Shown here piece after piece: positions 63,190 to 64,000 of a stretch of 64,000 nt of DNA; position 1 is the first letter of the stretch; each line of letters starts with the position of its first letter. This DNA is from Stenotrophomonas lacuserhaii. Lineage in GTDB: Bacteria > Pseudomonadota > Gammaproteobacteria > Xanthomonadales > Xanthomonadaceae. The stretch lies in the NCBI RefSeq assembly GCF_014836545.1, contig NZ_JACSQS010000007.1:62001-126000 (forward strand), given 5' to 3'. Both the position numbers and the translations under genes were made by a program. A model generated the notes under the pieces. The model worked only from the letters and a program-made list of their open reading frames with translations. It was not told the DNA's origin and did no database searches.

Positions 63190-63729
63190 CTACTTCTTCG
63201 CCATCGACTCGAACACGCCATCGCGGCGCACCCAGGCGTGGTACAACGCAGCACCCAGGTGCATCAGCACGGTGGCGAACAACACATAGGCCAGCAGGCT
63301 GTGGGCGCTGCGCAGCGCGGTATACAGCGCTGCCGAGTGCGGGGCGATCGGGGGCAGGTTGAAGCCGCTCCACAGCACGATCGGATAGCCGCCGGCGGAC
63401 AGCATCGACCACCCCAGCAGCGGCATCGCCAGCATCAACGCATACAGCAGCCAGTGCGACGCCTTCGCGGCCAGCGCCTGCCACCACGGCAGATCGGCCG
63501 GCAGCGGCGGTGGCCGGTGGCGCAGGCGGTTGTACAGGCGCAGCAGCACCAGCAGCCCGATCGCGATGCCCAGCGGACGGTGGATGTCCACCAGGGTCGG
63601 CCGCAGGTGCAGCGAGGCCATCATGGTCACGCCGATGAACAGCATCGCCAGGATCATCACGGCCATCGTCCAGTGCAGCACGCGGGCCAACAGGTTGAAA
63701 TGGCCGGTCGTGCGATCCGGTGCGTTCAT
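63190..63729 (-). CDS. Cytochrome b561
   Basis: 179 residues, four transmembrane helices carrying the haem-binding His: LHWTMAVMILAMLFIGV, DIHRPLGIAIG, ASHWLLYALMLAMPLLGW and AHSLLAYVLFATVLMHLGAA. Transfers electrons within the inner membrane. Its start overlaps the end of the catalase-like gene, suggesting a two-gene operon. Confidence 0.92.
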   Translation of the reverse strand: MNAPDRTTGHFNLLARVLHWTMAVMILAMLFIGVTMMASLHLRPTLVDIHRPLGIAIGLLVLLRLYNRLRHRPPPLPADLPWWQALAAKASHWLLYALMLAMPLLGWSMLSAGGYPIVLWSGFNLPPIAPHSAALYTALRSAHSLLAYVLFATVLMHLGAALYHAWVRRDGVFESMAKK

Positions 63730-64000
63730 TTCGATACCCCTGCGGCACCGCCGGCTTCGCCACGCGCGGTCTCGCGTTCGCGGCGGTTGAACGAATGCGA
63801 GTACACCGCCGAGCGTGCCGCCAGCACCGCATCGTCGCTGCCGCTGATTCCATCGGGCAGGATCAGCGGATCGAAGTTGAGGTCGTTGCAGGGCCCCCCG
63901 GCCTGCGGCTGCATATGCGCCAGCGACAGCACGCCGGCCTGCACACGGGGGCGTCCGGCGGGCCACGGGGTGGAGGGATCTTCCACCACGTCGCCGGGTC
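63726..64000 (-). CDS. Catalase-family peroxidase, 3' end (5' part outside window)
   Basis: The frame is open to the right edge; the visible end reads VEDPSTPWPAGRPRVQAGVL, then CNDLNFDPLILPDGI and ARSAVYSHSFNRR, characteristic of the C-terminus of catalase-related peroxidases that pair with cytochrome b561. The stop overlaps the b561 start by 4 bases. Confidence 0.8.
   Translation of the reverse strand, partial: PGDVVEDPSTPWPAGRPRVQAGVLSLAHMQPQAGGPCNDLNFDPLILPDGISGSDDAVLAARSAVYSHSFNRRERETARGEAGGAAGVSK

Overview
The window looks like a chromosome segment of a high-GC gammaproteobacterium of the Xanthomonadaceae, most likely Stenotrophomonas. This is inferred from the core block at 41.7-64.0 kb (roadblock/GTPase operon, arginase, paired entericidins, CsbD, a long TrpS, UraA, RarD, DesK/DesR-type regulators) and from the strong intergenic palindromes there. 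No rRNA, tRNA or CRISPR array was recognised.

Region 1 (1 to about 16.0 kb) is accessory, mobile-element-like DNA. It opens with the 3' part of a type I restriction subunit (hsdR) and a YgjP/SprT-like metallopeptidase. Next is a duplicated cassette, each copy made of a short membrane peptide, a strong hairpin and a DUF932 protein; the second copy is coupled to a radC-like gene. An XRE regulator, small membrane proteins and lipoproteins, a Rad50/RloC-like ATPase with a CxxC hook, an AlpA - unknown - DUF3987 cluster and a short MobA/MobL relaxase follow.

Region 2 (about 16.0 to 38.4 kb) is a sensory and surface-adhesion block. It contains a GH19 chitinase gene interrupted by an in-frame TAG, two tandem RcsB-like response regulators beside a BvgS-type hybrid kinase, a chaperone-usher fimbrial operon (pilin, chaperone, usher, adhesin), a small Sel1-like operon, and a second divergent RcsB-like regulator/BvgS-type kinase pair. 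Three related small proteins of unknown function (16.8, 20.9 and 37.9 kb) lie in this block, two of them directly beside kinase genes. Copies of the relaxase leader occur at both edges (about 16.0 and 38.35 kb), and the right-hand copy seems to carry a decayed relaxase start.

Region 3 (38.4 to about 41.7 kb) holds an unrecognised 478-residue protein, a small zinc-ribbon protein and roughly 1 kb of DNA without a convincing gene. Region 4 (41.7-64.0 kb) is dense, ordinary core genome: a small-GTPase/roadblock operon, arginase, entericidins, CsbD, TrpS, an MBL hydrolase, an M28 peptidase, a uracil permease, two EamA exporters, a MacB-like ABC export system with its adaptor, an ABC-2 exporter co-transcribed with a DesK/DesR pair, cytochrome b561 and the end of a catalase-like gene.

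The most interesting unexplained elements are the twin peptide/hairpin/DUF932 cassettes, the small-protein family in the BvgS/RcsB-like block, the RloC-like ATPase, and two apparent recoding-or-decay cases (amber in the chitinase; A8 after a start codon at 7416).
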